DNA from: Candidatus Binatia bacterium
GTDB lineage: Bacteria > Desulfobacterota > Binatia > Bin18
Direction: 5' to 3'
DNA length: 64,000 nt
Assembly: GCA_951812575.1 (NCBI GenBank)
Contig: OX638322.1
Span: forward strand, 2,231,925-2,295,924
Shown here: piece by piece, positions 25,425-32,876 of the stretch
Numbering within the stretch: the first letter of the stretch is position 1
How the letters are laid out: every line of letters starts with the position of its first letter
Notes under the pieces: model-generated
What the model saw: the letters and a program-made list of their open reading frames with translations, nothing else
What the model was told of the DNA's origin: nothing
The model's database searches: none
Translations under genes and position numbers: made by a program

Positions 25425-25438
25425 CCTCGCGATCGAGG
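25425..25438 (+). promoter_or_regulatory. Small conserved hairpin in leader of first cassette
   Basis: CCTCG-CGAT-CGAGG lies 15 bp before the small ORF. The second cassette has CCTCG-TGAT-CGAGG: the loop changes and both arms are kept. Confidence 0.4.
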
Positions 25439-25453
25439 CGTCAGGAGAAGCGG

Positions 25454-25579
25454 ATGACACACAACCAGGTAGGAAGCGGATGGCAGGGCTCAGCCCACGG
25501 TGTGGTACGGCGCGCTCCGTGTAGCGCGAGCGCTCCTGCGCTACTCATCCTGGTAGGGCCACAGGAAGCGGGGTCATGA
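25454..25579 (+). CDS. 41-aa ORF coupled to LuxR regulator (cassette 1)
   Basis: The ATG at 25454 has AGGAG 6 nt upstream, and the TGA overlaps the LuxR start codon (ATGA). The peptide starts MTHNQVGSGWQGSAHG and ends PQEAGS. The 16 N-terminal and 6 C-terminal residues are identical in the paralogous ORF at 26981, while the middle 19 residues differ (here VVRRAPCSASAPALLILVG). Conserved ends around a variable core, a shared length of exactly 41 codons and ATGA coupling suggest a real peptide: a signal precursor, a regulator-binding peptide or a translation-coupling leader. No known family. The DNA is also strongly conserved just upstream, so a purely nucleic-acid explanation remains open. Confidence 0.5.
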   Translation: MTHNQVGSGWQGSAHGVVRRAPCSASAPALLILVGPQEAGS

Positions 25580-26709
25580 GCGACCAAGACGCCTTCGAGC
25601 GCATCCTGGCGTCGTTATACGACGCCATGCTTGACGATGCCCACTGGCCGGCCACCTCCGCCCTGATCGATGAAGCCTGCGGCATGCAGGGCAATGCTCT
25701 GGGAGTCGGCGAAGGTCCGAAGGACGATGTCCAGATCATCTCCGCTGGGCTCTACTACCGGGGGGAGCGCTGGGAAGACCTGGAGCGCGAGTACCTCGAT
25801 ATCTACCACCCCACAGACGAAAGCGTTCCGCGTTTCCGGCAACTGCCTGACAGTCGCGTGGTGCGCACCGTCGACCTGTACACCGAACAGGAATTGCAGA
25901 CCTCGCCCACCTACAACGAGCTGTTGTATCGGGCCAGCGGCCAGGCTGGCCTGAATGTGCGTCTGGCCGAGCCGGATGGCTCCCACATCGCCTGGGTCAG
26001 CGCTGACCCCGTTGCCCCGGATGGTTGGGAATTTACACAGATCATGCTGTTCAAAGGGCTGCTGCCTCACATCCGACAATTTGTCCGCATTCGGCAGGCG
26101 CTGGTCGGCGCCGAGGCGCTGGATGCATCCGTGACCGAGCTCCTCGACAACCCCCGGATTGGGGTCATCCACCTGGACCGGCGGGGGCGGGTTATGGCGG
26201 CAAATGACCAGGCCCGGGCCATGCTACGGCACGGAGACGTGTTGTCGGACCGAGGTGGGGTGTTGCGTGCCCGTGTACCGGCCGACCACGTCCGGCTTGA
26301 GCGGCTGGTGGCCGATGCGCTACCGTCCGCTGGGGTCGCTGTCAGTGGGTCGATGATGCTTCGCCGCATCTCCGTGGTGCCGCCACTCGTAGTGCACGTC
26401 AAACCCGTGGGCGCTCCGCAGATGGACTTCGGAGCCCAACGCATCGCCGCACTAGTGCTGCTTGTCGAGCCGGGGCGACAATCCCGTATCGATCCCAGTC
26501 TGGTGGCCACGGCCTTAGGCCTCACTCCGGCGGAGAGCCAAATAGCGGTGTGGTTGACGGAAGGTAAGACCGTACGCGAGATTGCCGTGGAGACGGGACG
26601 GCAGGAACGCTCTATCCATTGGCACCTACAGCAGATCTATCACAAGCTGAACATCTCTCGGCAGACAGATTTGGTGCGGCTGGCGCTGTCAGTCGTCGAG
26701 TTCGTGTGA
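25576..26709 (+). CDS. LuxR-type transcriptional regulator with PAS-like domain (cassette 1)
   Basis: 377 residues. The N-terminal half (about 1-175) is unrecognised. A PAS-like region follows near 185-225 (NPRIGVIHLDRRGRVMAAND), then a C-terminal GerE/LuxR helix-turn-helix (about 310-370: LTPAESQIAVWLTEGKTVREI and RSIHWHLQQIYHKLNI). There is no receiver domain and no acyl-homoserine-lactone-binding signature, so the input signal is unknown. An RBS (CAGGAAG) lies inside the coupled 41-aa ORF. It is paralogous along its whole length to the gene at 27103, and the DNA upstream is duplicated too. Confidence 0.9.
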   Translation: MSDQDAFERILASLYDAMLDDAHWPATSALIDEACGMQGNALGVGEGPKDDVQIISAGLYYRGERWEDLEREYLDIYHPTDESVPRFRQLPDSRVVRTVDLYTEQELQTSPTYNELLYRASGQAGLNVRLAEPDGSHIAWVSADPVAPDGWEFTQIMLFKGLLPHIRQFVRIRQALVGAEALDASVTELLDNPRIGVIHLDRRGRVMAANDQARAMLRHGDVLSDRGGVLRARVPADHVRLERLVADALPSAGVAVSGSMMLRRISVVPPLVVHVKPVGAPQMDFGAQRIAALVLLVEPGRQSRIDPSLVATALGLTPAESQIAVWLTEGKTVREIAVETGRQERSIHWHLQQIYHKLNISRQTDLVRLALSVVEFV

Positions 26710-26840
26710 CCGTGCGTGGGTCTCTGGGGGCGGCCCCCACTCCCTTGGCGGCCTGCGCTTCCCCCCTACGTCGATCTGCCCACTGCGCCGCTTGGTTGTC
26801 TCCATTTGTACACCGGCGGCATCCGCCTTTGTGAGGTATT

Positions 26841-26858
26841 CCTCGTAAAATTACGGGG
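26841..26858 (+). promoter_or_regulatory. Dyad upstream of second peptide-ORF/LuxR cassette
   Basis: CCTCGTAAAATTACGGGG is the counterpart of the dyad at 25315, about 125 bp before the second 41-codon ORF. The core CGTAAAATTAC is identical in both. The outer bases differ, with symmetry mostly kept. Confidence 0.55.
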
Positions 26859-26980
26859 AAATGAGCTGTTCGGTTTTCTATACTTCCCTCGTATTCTCTG
26901 CGTTGTATCATGAGTTTGGGATGCCGGTGATTTGGGTTCCCTATACGGTCTCCTCGTGATCGAGGCGTCAGGAGAAGCGG

Positions 26981-27106
26981 ATGACACACAACCAGGTAGG
27001 AAGCGGATGGCAGGGCTCAGCCCACGGCTTAGTATGGTGCGTCGCGTGCATAGGGAGCGCCCTCGCACCGCGCATCCCGGTATGGCCGCAGGAAGCGGGG
27101 TCATGA
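26981..27106 (+). CDS. 41-aa ORF coupled to LuxR regulator (cassette 2)
   Basis: Same length and layout as the ORF at 25454: AGGAG, 6 nt, ATG, and a TGA overlapping the LuxR ATG. The ends (MTHNQVGSGWQGSAHG and PQEAGS) match copy 1 and the core is LVWCVACIGSALAPRIPVW. A TGA just upstream in this frame fixes the ATG at 26981 as the first possible start, which also supports the homologous start in copy 1. The core has two cysteines against one in copy 1. No known family; see the first copy for possible roles. Confidence 0.5.
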   Translation: MTHNQVGSGWQGSAHGLVWCVACIGSALAPRIPVWPQEAGS

Positions 27107-28239
27107 GCGACCAAGATGCCTTCGAGCGCATCCTGGCGTCGTTATACGACGCCATGCTCGACACGGCTCAGTGGCAGAAAACCTCTGCCCTGATTGATGA
27201 AGCCTGCGGCACGAGGGGCAATGCCTTGGGGATCGGCGAGGGTCCGAAGGACGACATCCGGCTCATCAGCGCTGGGCTCTACTACCGGGGGGAGCGCCGT
27301 GAAGACCTGGAGCGCGAGTACCTCGAACGCTACCACCCCATAGACGAATGTGTTCCGCGCTTCCGGCAACTGTCCGACAGCCACCTGGTGCATATCACCG
27401 ACCTGTACACGGCCGAGGAGCTGAAAACCTCGCCCACTTATAACGAATTGATGGCCTGGGCCAGTGGCCAGGATAGCTTGCATGTGCGCTTGGACGGGCC
27501 GGACGACTCCTACATCGCCTGGGCCATCGCTGACCCTGTCACCCCGGGTGGCTGGGGGTTCTCGCAGATCATGATGATCAAGGGGCTGCTACCCCATATC
27601 CGGCAATTTGTCCGTGTCCAGCAGGCACTGGTCCGCGCCGGGGCGCAGGGCACGTCCTGTATCGAAATGCTCGACAACCCCCGGGTCGGCGTCATCCACC
27701 TGGACCAGCGTGGACAGATCATGGCAGCCAATGACCGCGCCCAGGCCATCCTGCGGCACGGCGACGGGATAATGGACCGCGCCGGGGTGCTGCGCGCTCG
27801 CGTGTCGGCCGACCGTGCCCGGCTTGAGCGGCTAGTGGCTGACGCGCTACCGGCCGCTGGTGCCGTCGCCGTCAGTGGGTCGATGCTGCTCCGCCGGACG
27901 GCCGTGTTGCCGTCGTTCGTGGTGCACCTCAAACCTGTAAGCATTCCGCAGCCAGACTTTGGTGCCCGCCGCGTTGCCGTTCTGGTGCTGATTACCGAGC
28001 CGAGACACGTGTCCTGCATCGATCCTGGCCTCGTGGCTACGACCCTGGGGCTGACGCCTGTGGAGAGCCAAATAGCGACCTGGTTGGCGGAAGGTAAGAC
28101 GGTACGCGAGATTGCCGAGGCGATGGAGCGGCAGGAACGCTCTATCTATTGGCACCTACAGCAGATCTACGACAAGCAGGGTATCTCCCGGCAGGTGGAC
28201 TTGGTGCGGCTGGTGCTGTCGATCGTCGAGCTCGCCTGA
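27103..28239 (+). CDS. LuxR-type transcriptional regulator with PAS-like domain (cassette 2)
   Basis: 378 residues. Colinear with the regulator at 25576, starting MSDQDAFERILASLYDAMLD in both. PAS-like segment NPRVGVIHLDQRGQIMAAND and C-terminal GerE helix-turn-helix (LTPVESQIATWLAEGKTVREI; RSIYWHLQQIYDKQGI). Much of the divergence between the two is in the middle region (about residues 95-160), where a ligand or peptide may bind. It follows 393 bp after the first regulator in the same orientation. Autoregulation through the dyad is plausible. Confidence 0.9.
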   Translation: MSDQDAFERILASLYDAMLDTAQWQKTSALIDEACGTRGNALGIGEGPKDDIRLISAGLYYRGERREDLEREYLERYHPIDECVPRFRQLSDSHLVHITDLYTAEELKTSPTYNELMAWASGQDSLHVRLDGPDDSYIAWAIADPVTPGGWGFSQIMMIKGLLPHIRQFVRVQQALVRAGAQGTSCIEMLDNPRVGVIHLDQRGQIMAANDRAQAILRHGDGIMDRAGVLRARVSADRARLERLVADALPAAGAVAVSGSMLLRRTAVLPSFVVHLKPVSIPQPDFGARRVAVLVLITEPRHVSCIDPGLVATTLGLTPVESQIATWLAEGKTVREIAEAMERQERSIYWHLQQIYDKQGISRQVDLVRLVLSIVELA

Positions 28240-28507
28240 CCGCCCACGTCTCCTGAGGCGGGTTCACTGCCCAGTCATCCGTCTTACCCCCACGGAGACC
28301 TATCCGTCCCGCCTTGGGGGCCCTCTTCCTCAACAACTTGGTGGCATCGGAATTTTTTCTATTTTTTTGCTCATCCCCATAATTTTGCAGGCGCAAGATG
28401 AGGCAGGATTGAGTATATAAGCGTGCAACAAGCGGTGACACGGAGAATGTGATGTCCCTGGCCAGGAGGGCGAGGTTGCCGCGTTTCGGGAAGGAGGGAA
28501 GCAGTTT
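28240..28507. other. Intergenic region before TetR gene
   Basis: No gene. It holds a T-rich tract (about 28351-28370) and an AT-rich TATATAA stretch near 28416 that may supply the promoter of the TetR gene. The last bases carry its RBS, GGAAGGAGGGAAG. Confidence 0.4.
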
Positions 28508-29104
28508 TTGTCAGCTGGAATTTCACGAGAAGCATCGGCCCAAAGGCGGCACAGAGCCATGCTCGATGTGGCCCGAGAGTTGTTTGCCACGCAGGGGTAC
28601 AAAGCAACTTTGACCGAAGAGATCGTCCGCCGCGTCGGGGCGAGCAGAGGCATGCTGTATCATCATTTTCGGGATAAGGCCGCGCTCTTCGCAGCAGTCC
28701 ATCTGGAGCAGCGTATCGCCTTGGCCCATACCATCAGCGAGCGCATCCAGGTCACCGAGACCACTCCACGGCAGCAAGGTGTGCTCACGGTGTGCCAGGC
28801 CTTTATTGACGGGGCTGTAGACCCGCGCGTGCAGCGCATTCTCTTTGTGGATGGGCCGGCAGTCCTGGGCCAACAGGCACTCCGAGACCACAAGCCTGCT
28901 CTCCTGCTCCTGCAGCAGGTGTTCGAGCCGTTGATGGCCGAGGGAGTGATCGACCCGCTGCCACTTGACCCATTGATCCATCTGGTCTGGGCAATGTGCT
29001 TCGAGGCGGGGGTCTACATTGCCCAGGCCGAGGATAGTGCCGCCGCCCGACAGGAGATGATGGGCTCACTGGAGAGCCTGCTCTCCGGCCTGGAGCGAGC
29101 ATAA
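28508..29104 (+). CDS. TetR/AcrR-family transcriptional regulator
   Basis: 198 residues. The start is TTG at 28508, with AAGGAGGG about 9 nt upstream; the next ATG (28559) would cut into the first helix. N-terminal TetR helix-turn-helix: AMLDVARELFATQGYKATLT, EEIVRRVGASRGMLYHHFRD and KAALFAAV. The C-terminal ligand domain is undefined. Its target is unknown; candidates are itself or the adjacent LuxR cassettes and protease genes. Confidence 0.93.
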   Translation: MSAGISREASAQRRHRAMLDVARELFATQGYKATLTEEIVRRVGASRGMLYHHFRDKAALFAAVHLEQRIALAHTISERIQVTETTPRQQGVLTVCQAFIDGAVDPRVQRILFVDGPAVLGQQALRDHKPALLLLQQVFEPLMAEGVIDPLPLDPLIHLVWAMCFEAGVYIAQAEDSAAARQEMMGSLESLLSGLERA

Positions 29105-29177
29105 TGCCTGCTCGGCCCGGAGTCCGTTCTCAACGTCTCCTTGCGATAAGCCGATTTGCCCCTCACAGCAATCCACG

Positions 29178-29517
29178 CCCCACACCCGGTTGTGCTTGTC
29201 TTGGTGATAAAACCGAAAAAGTGGCGCCAGGGGTACGCCTCGGATGCCCATCTCTTCTTCGACCTCACGGAGAGCGCCCTGTTCGTACTCTTCGCCCGCC
29301 AGCACGACCCCCCCCCCGCGGCCGGGTCGTAATAACCGGGAAAGACATCCTTGGTCAGGGTTCGTTTCTGGACGTAGAGGTGGCCGCGCGCGTTAAAGAC
29401 CAGCACATAGGTGGCCCGGTGGGGCAGGGCTTTGGCACGCATTTCCCTCCGCGGCGCGGAGCCCACCACGCTATTGGTTTCATCGACAATGGCAACGATT
29501 TCCTCGGCAGCGCCCAT
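29178..29517 (-). pseudogene. Frameshifted, truncated second copy of the Nudix gene
   Basis: The sequence matches the first 112 codons of the Nudix gene at 24652-25170, starting from the same ATG (29517). Within the glycine pair before the Nudix box the poly-C/poly-G run is 2 nt longer (10 versus 8), which shifts the frame. The frame recovers only if read from a second register. Homology stops abruptly after HNRVWG, where unrelated DNA begins. The 3' third of the gene is missing, so it is inactive regardless of the frameshift. Confidence 0.9.
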
Positions 29518-29562
29518 GTGGACGGAACGATACTGAGCGGCCCGGAGAGTGTCAAGCGAAAG
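29178..29562. repeat. Long direct repeat, copy 2 (Nudix 5' region)
   Basis: 385 bp matching 24833-25215 in the same orientation, 4.35 kb away. Its right end abuts the RBS of the first M6-like metalloprotease gene. Its left end abuts a TTTGCCCC-TCACAGCAATCCAC segment also found 3' of both metalloprotease genes. Confidence 0.9.
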
Positions 29563-29579
29563 AGGGGAGGAAAAGTATC

Positions 29580-32500
29580 ATGGGTACGAGTCGTCTGGCC
29601 GCACACTGGAGCATCCGTCCCGCCCTGTTTCTGCTGGGAGCAGGGATAGTCTTTCCTCCACCCGCGACAGCCCAGGACCAGACCCTCACCGGCTGGTTCA
29701 GTTTTATCGTCGCCGATTATCCGTCCGAGTCCGGTCTTGCCTCTGAAACTACCTATACGTTGACTGAGGACTCGGGCGAGCGGCACGAACTCCTGATCGA
29801 TATCGCCCTCATGCAGCCGCTGGGCGGCCCAGTAGCCTTGAACCGTAAGCGGGTGACGGTGGTGGGCGAGTGGGAGCCGGGCGAGCCTGACGTCCCAGCG
29901 CAGTTCCGCGTCCACTCTATCGAACTGGTAGCGCCCCCGCCGACCGCCTCGTCGGGCAGGACCTTCGCGTCCGTATCATCTTCCCGGACCGCAGTGACCG
30001 GTTCCCAGGCGTGGGTGACGATTCTCTGCCGCTTTGGCGATGCGACCGATGTCACCCCGCGTCCTGTCAGTTGGTATGAGGAGTTGATGGGTTCCTCTTA
30101 TCCTGGCCTGGGACACTATTGGGAAGAAGTCTCTTACGGGAACATCCCCGATCTGAGCGGCAGCGCGGTGGTCGGCTGGTACAACCTGCCCCAGCCACGA
30201 TCGTATTACGTCTACACGCATCACGAGCGGTTCGACGGAGCGGAAGATTTTAGGACCGACAGAGCAGTGGAAGACTGCACTGCCGTGGCCGATGCGGAGG
30301 TGTTCTTCCCCGACTTTGATGGGATCAACTTGATCTTTAATCACAGCGGTACGAATAATGCCGTCTCCAGGGGTGGGAGTAAACGACTGACGCTGGATGG
30401 ACAGACGCAGTTCTATGGTGTCACGTGGATACACCCAGCTCATGATGAAACCCACCCTCATTCCGTTTTGGCCCACGAAATGGGCCACGCCTTCGGCCTG
30501 CCGCATTCCTCCGGGCCGTATGATGAGGCCTATGACTCGCGCTGGGATGTCATGAGTGGGGGAGGGTCTTGTCGGTTGCCTGATCCCGAGCATGGCTGTG
30601 TAAGCGTCCATACCATCGCCTACCACAAGGACTTTCTGGGCTGGATTCCCCCAGCCCGGAAGTATGTGGCTCCCCACAACAGCACCCGCACGATTACCCT
30701 TGAACGGCTGGCCCATCCCGGCTCTGACGGCTACCTGCTGGCCCAAATTCCCATCGGTGACTCGACGACCGATTTTTACACCGTCGAAACGCGGCTGTTT
30801 GCCGGCTATGACGACGAAATCCCGGACGAAGCGGTCGTCATCCATAAGGCCGATACCACGCGGGAAGATCGGCTGGCTCAGGTCGTAGATATAGACAACA
30901 ACGGTGACCCGAACGATGAAGGCGCAATGTGGACGGTGGGCGAGATATTTACGGACTTGGAGAATAACCTCCAGGTCTCCATCGACGCCGCGTGGTCCAC
31001 GAGCTACCGGGTGACCATCAACACCAACCCGGCCACGTTCCGCACCTGCATAGATTTTCTGTCTGATTCCTCCCACCTCCTCGGACCGAGTAGGGGTACT
31101 GCCAGTGTCCAAGCCGAGGCGGCAGACGATTGCGAGTGGTCGGCAAGAAGTAACACGGAATGGATACGTGTGGCGTCTGGGGCTAGCAGCAGCGGCTCTG
31201 GACAGATCAGCTATACAGTGACGAGGAATCCTCGTTCCACTGCCCGGACCGGCACGCTGACTATCGGGGGGTGGACGTTTACGGTGACCCAGGCGGGCGT
31301 CAATGGGGATCTGTTTGAAGATGACATGGAGAACGGGGCAAATGGCTGGGAGGGGTTTACTTGTGGACCAGACGGCTGTTCGAGAGAATCTCTCTGGGCT
31401 TTGACCACGGCTTCTTCCCGAAGCGGTGCGTATGCCTGGACGGACAGTCCGAGCGGGAATTATCAGAATGACCTGAACGTTTTTCTTCAGTCCCCGATTA
31501 TTGATCTGACTAGGGTCAAATCTGCAACCCTGGTCTTCTGGCATCGGTTTGACATTGCCAGTGGCGGCGACGGGGGCATTGTGTATGTGAATTGGGGGGA
31601 CAGCGAGTGGACAGAAATCCGGCGCTTCACCGGCACGAATCTGACTTGGCAGCAGACATCCATTGATTTGACGCCTTTCGGTGGACAGTCAATACGGCTC
31701 ACCTTTCAACTGTATGCCGATGCCACCGGTACCGCCGCCGGCTGGTATATTGACGACGTGGCGGTGTACTCGTCCGATTTCGAGACCCCGGGACGAACCC
31801 AGGGCGTGCTGGAAAATCCGCAACCTCACTCCTTCCAGAGCGGCATCGCGGCCATCTCGGGCTGGGCGTGTGAGGCCAATGAGATTGTCATTGAGCTGAA
31901 CGGGATACCGCTACAAGCGGGCTATGGCACCATACGAGAGGATACGCGGAGTGTCTGTGGCGATGCCGATAACGGCTTCAGCCTGTTGTGGAACTGGAAC
32001 AACCTGGGGCCGGGGACGCATAGGGTCCGGGCCCTGCTTGACGGGCAGGAGTTTGCCAATACGACCGTGCGGGTGACCACCTTTGGGGAACAGTTCTTAC
32101 GAGGGGTGAGCGGTGCATTCACCCTGCCCGACTTTCCCACCTCGGGCGAGACCACCGTCGTCCAGTGGGAAGAGGCGCTCCAGAACTTTGTCACCACCGA
32201 TGGTCAGCCGAATACCGGCGGGGGATACAACCGGGTGGCCAGTATCGATGCGATTTTGGAAAACCCGTCGCTGGGATCATCTCAGAGTGGCATTGGTGTG
32301 ATCTCGGGCTGGGCGTGTGAGGCAGAAGAGATTGTTATTGAGTTGGACGGGATACCGCTGCGCGCCGCCTACGGGACGGCCCGGGAGGATACGCGCAGTC
32401 GCTGTGGCGATACCAACAACGGTTTCAGTCTGTTGTGGAACTGGAACAACCTGGGGGCAGGGACGCATACGGTCCGGGCGTTGCTTGACGGGGTAGAGTT

Positions 32501-32651
32501 TGCCGACACCACCGTGCGGGTAACCACCTTTGGGGAGACATTCTTACAGGAGGTGAGTGGCACGTATCCCCTGTCGGATTTCCCCAGGGCCGGGGACATG
32601 ACCAGGGTACGGTGGGAAGAGGCGTTGCAAAATTTTGTGATTATGCCCTGA
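29580..32651 (+). CDS. Secreted multidomain zinc metalloprotease (copy 1)
   Basis: 1023 residues. Signal peptide (1-31, ending TAQD); an N-terminal domain ending near residue 110; a metzincin-like catalytic domain (about 135-400) with LAHEMGHAFGLPHSSG and Met-turn DVMSGGG; a BACON-type domain near 500-575 (SNTEWIRVASG...GTLTIGGWTFTVTQAG); an immune-inhibitor-A/MAM-like jelly roll (about 578-735: EDDMENGANGW, SPIIDLTRV, GWYIDDVAVY); and two C-terminal repeats of about 130 residues, each with SGWACEA and NGFSLLWNWNNLG. Extracellular proteolysis, possibly of surface or matrix proteins, is inferred. The next gene at 32895 is a close tandem paralogue. RBS is GAGGGGAGG. Confidence 0.92.
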   Translation: MGTSRLAAHWSIRPALFLLGAGIVFPPPATAQDQTLTGWFSFIVADYPSESGLASETTYTLTEDSGERHELLIDIALMQPLGGPVALNRKRVTVVGEWEPGEPDVPAQFRVHSIELVAPPPTASSGRTFASVSSSRTAVTGSQAWVTILCRFGDATDVTPRPVSWYEELMGSSYPGLGHYWEEVSYGNIPDLSGSAVVGWYNLPQPRSYYVYTHHERFDGAEDFRTDRAVEDCTAVADAEVFFPDFDGINLIFNHSGTNNAVSRGGSKRLTLDGQTQFYGVTWIHPAHDETHPHSVLAHEMGHAFGLPHSSGPYDEAYDSRWDVMSGGGSCRLPDPEHGCVSVHTIAYHKDFLGWIPPARKYVAPHNSTRTITLERLAHPGSDGYLLAQIPIGDSTTDFYTVETRLFAGYDDEIPDEAVVIHKADTTREDRLAQVVDIDNNGDPNDEGAMWTVGEIFTDLENNLQVSIDAAWSTSYRVTINTNPATFRTCIDFLSDSSHLLGPSRGTASVQAEAADDCEWSARSNTEWIRVASGASSSGSGQISYTVTRNPRSTARTGTLTIGGWTFTVTQAGVNGDLFEDDMENGANGWEGFTCGPDGCSRESLWALTTASSRSGAYAWTDSPSGNYQNDLNVFLQSPIIDLTRVKSATLVFWHRFDIASGGDGGIVYVNWGDSEWTEIRRFTGTNLTWQQTSIDLTPFGGQSIRLTFQLYADATGTAAGWYIDDVAVYSSDFETPGRTQGVLENPQPHSFQSGIAAISGWACEANEIVIELNGIPLQAGYGTIREDTRSVCGDADNGFSLLWNWNNLGPGTHRVRALLDGQEFANTTVRVTTFGEQFLRGVSGAFTLPDFPTSGETTVVQWEEALQNFVTTDGQPNTGGGYNRVASIDAILENPSLGSSQSGIGVISGWACEAEEIVIELDGIPLRAAYGTAREDTRSRCGDTNNGFSLLWNWNNLGAGTHTVRALLDGVEFADTTVRVTTFGETFLQEVSGTYPLSDFPRAGDMTRVRWEEALQNFVIMP

Positions 32652-32681
32652 CGGGGTGCGCCAACAGAAGAGGACGGGCAG

Positions 32682-32708
32682 CCACAGGGGGCTGCCCCTA
32701 CAATTCCA
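32682..32708. repeat. GGGGCAGCCCC-type palindrome
   Basis: GCCACAGGGGGCTGCCCCTA is, in reverse, the same element type as TGTAGGGGCAACCCCCTGTG at 42517 and 44377. It lies downstream of the metalloprotease stop and is repeated identically near 35987-36014. Confidence 0.55.
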
Positions 32709-32745
32709 TTTGCCCCCCACAGCGATCCACGCTACACCCCCCAGC

Positions 32746-32815
32746 ATGGCTGCCAACGCGCTGGTGATCTTTGCCAAATGGCCGCTGCCCGGACAGGTCA
32801 AGACGCGCCTCTGGC
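32746..32815 (+). pseudogene. Truncated 5' end of glycosyltransferase-like gene
   Basis: The first ~23 codons (MAANALVIFAKWPLPGQVKT) match the start of the intact gene at 36052, then homology ends at the duplication junction. It is a by-product of the tandem duplication and not a functional gene. Confidence 0.85.
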
Positions 32816-32876
32816 CCTTTGCTCCGGGAACGCCCGGTGTGATACCACTGTTGTCCTTACCCATTGCTGAGAGCAA

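Larger units (their letters stand above)
29563..32813. repeat. Tandem duplication unit 1 (metalloprotease plus glycosyltransferase 5' end)
   Basis: This ~3.25 kb unit is repeated as 32877-36116. It covers the RBS and gene of the metalloprotease, the 3' flank (GGGGTGCGCCAACAGAAGAG and onward) and the first ~23 codons of the TIGR04282-like gene. Identity is highest in the 3' flank and in the catalytic and C-terminal parts, and lowest around residues 100-130 of the protein. Confidence 0.88.

Noticed and set aside
29976-31544. Long minus-strand open frames opposite both metalloproteases
   Set aside because: They mirror each other only because the genes are duplicated; the plus strand carries all catalytic motifs.
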